NCBI GenBank assembly: GCA_001817425.1 | Contig: MHII01000024.1 | Location: 1-48,224 of the forward strand | Source of the DNA: Candidatus Buchananbacteria bacterium RIFCSPHIGHO2_02_FULL_39_17 | GTDB lineage: Bacteria > Patescibacteriota > Patescibacteriia > Buchananbacterales > UBA6539 | Direction of reading: 5' to 3' | DNA length: 48,224 nt | Part shown: positions 48,059 to 48,224 of the stretch, one piece after another | Position numbering within the stretch: the stretch's first letter is position 1 | How the letters are laid out: each line of letters begins with the position of its first letter | The notes under the pieces: generated by a model | The model's database searches: none | Seen by the model: the letters and a program-made list of their open reading frames with translations, nothing else | Told to the model about the DNA's origin: nothing | Position numbers and translations under genes: made by a program

Positions 48059-48087
48059 ATTATAGATGATAATTTAAATTAAGGCAA
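48059..48087 (-). promoter_or_regulatory. Sigma-70 promoter for the candidate ncRNA
   Basis: Minus strand TTGCCT (48082-48087), 17-nt spacer, TATAAT (48059-48064). A perfect -10 with ideal spacing; initiation expected near 48052, about 18 nt before the closing stem of the RNA. Confidence 0.75.
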
Positions 48088-48126
48088 ATAAAGTAAGTCG
48101 TTATAAGGTTGGATTTCTAACAAAAT

Positions 48127-48159
48127 AAAAAAGCCCTTGAGCAATACTGCCAAGGGCTT
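48127..48159 (-). terminator. Intrinsic terminator of the minus-strand gene at the right edge
   Basis: AAGCCCTTG and CAAGGGCTT (48131-48139 and 48151-48159) form a 9-bp stem with an 11-nt loop. On the minus strand the stem ends in CTTTTTTATTTTG, a proper T-tail. Confidence 0.85.
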
Positions 48160-48186
48160 AATCTGCATTAAAGAACTTTTTGTTCA

Positions 48187-48224
48187 TTATTTGGCGGTTG
48201 CTTGTTTGACTGCCAAAATCTCTG
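48187..48224 (-). CDS. 3' end of a protein-coding gene (partial)
   Basis: Reading the minus strand into the window gives ...EILAVKQATAK followed by TAA (48187-48189). About 28 bp later an intrinsic terminator begins, so this is a credible gene end, although only 11 residues are visible and the product cannot be named. The rest of the gene lies outside the window. Confidence 0.55.
   Translation of the reverse strand, partial: EILAVKQATAK

Overview
The window reads as part of a genome from the Candidate Phyla Radiation (Patescibacteria). This is an inference from several things: an AT-rich sequence with many small membrane or lipid-anchored hypothetical genes, a pilT gene, a large surface-layer-type protein with its own ECF sigma factor, a long glycosyltransferase cluster, a tRNA without encoded CCA, few Shine-Dalgarno sites, and intergenic DNA packed with palindromic repeats. 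No rRNA or universal marker is present to place it more precisely.

Layout. 1-2.4 kb: the cut end of a secreted protein, a membrane-anchored Ig-like protein and a small membrane protein. 2.4-6.4 kb: an O-antigen-ligase/TPR gene on the minus strand lying between two direct copies of a ~250-bp repeat, then a repeat-rich island where an intact tRNA-Pro(CGG) sits inside the D-loop of a second, broken tRNA-Pro(CGG). 6.4-14.8 kb: a small membrane protein divergent from uppS, followed on the plus strand by rarA, a NUDIX hydrolase, pilT, five small envelope or hypothetical genes and an HtrA/PDZ protein that has lost its catalytic triad. 14.8-16.6 kb: a divergent purA with its own promoter and an operator-like palindrome, plus a small HTH protein. 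16.8-22.3 kb: ECF sigma factor, DUF5667-like putative anti-sigma, a structured leader RNA and a 1239-residue S-layer-like protein. 22.5-26.7 kb: two paralogous GT39/ArnT-like membrane glycosyltransferases flanking a TPR protein. 26.8-47.8 kb: a surface-glycan cluster with seven GT4 transferases, a nucleotide-sugar dehydrogenase, two SDR enzymes, a polyprenol-phosphate-mannose-synthase/GT-C fusion, a GT-A-like protein, a CotH/beta-helix protein, a VTC-domain protein, a DUF4956 membrane protein, a CE4 deacetylase and a FemAB/GNAT-like transferase. 47.8-48.2 kb: a candidate independent structured ncRNA on the minus strand with its own promoter, then the 3' end of another minus-strand gene with a terminator.

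How it fits together (inference). UppS makes the lipid carrier. The dehydrogenase, the two SDR enzymes and the GT4 enzymes make and assemble activated sugars. The GT2/GT-C fusion and the GT39 pair use polyprenyl-linked donors outside the membrane, probably to glycosylate the S-layer-like and other surface proteins. The CotH-VTC-DUF4956 trio may add a phosphate-based modification.

The most unusual features are the nested tRNA locus, the candidate ncRNA at the right edge, and the gene-to-gene spacers that are each almost entirely a degenerate foldback with its own word vocabulary. Others are palindromic repeats inserted in frame in coding sequence, the dead HtrA, and the riboswitch-like leader of the S-layer gene.
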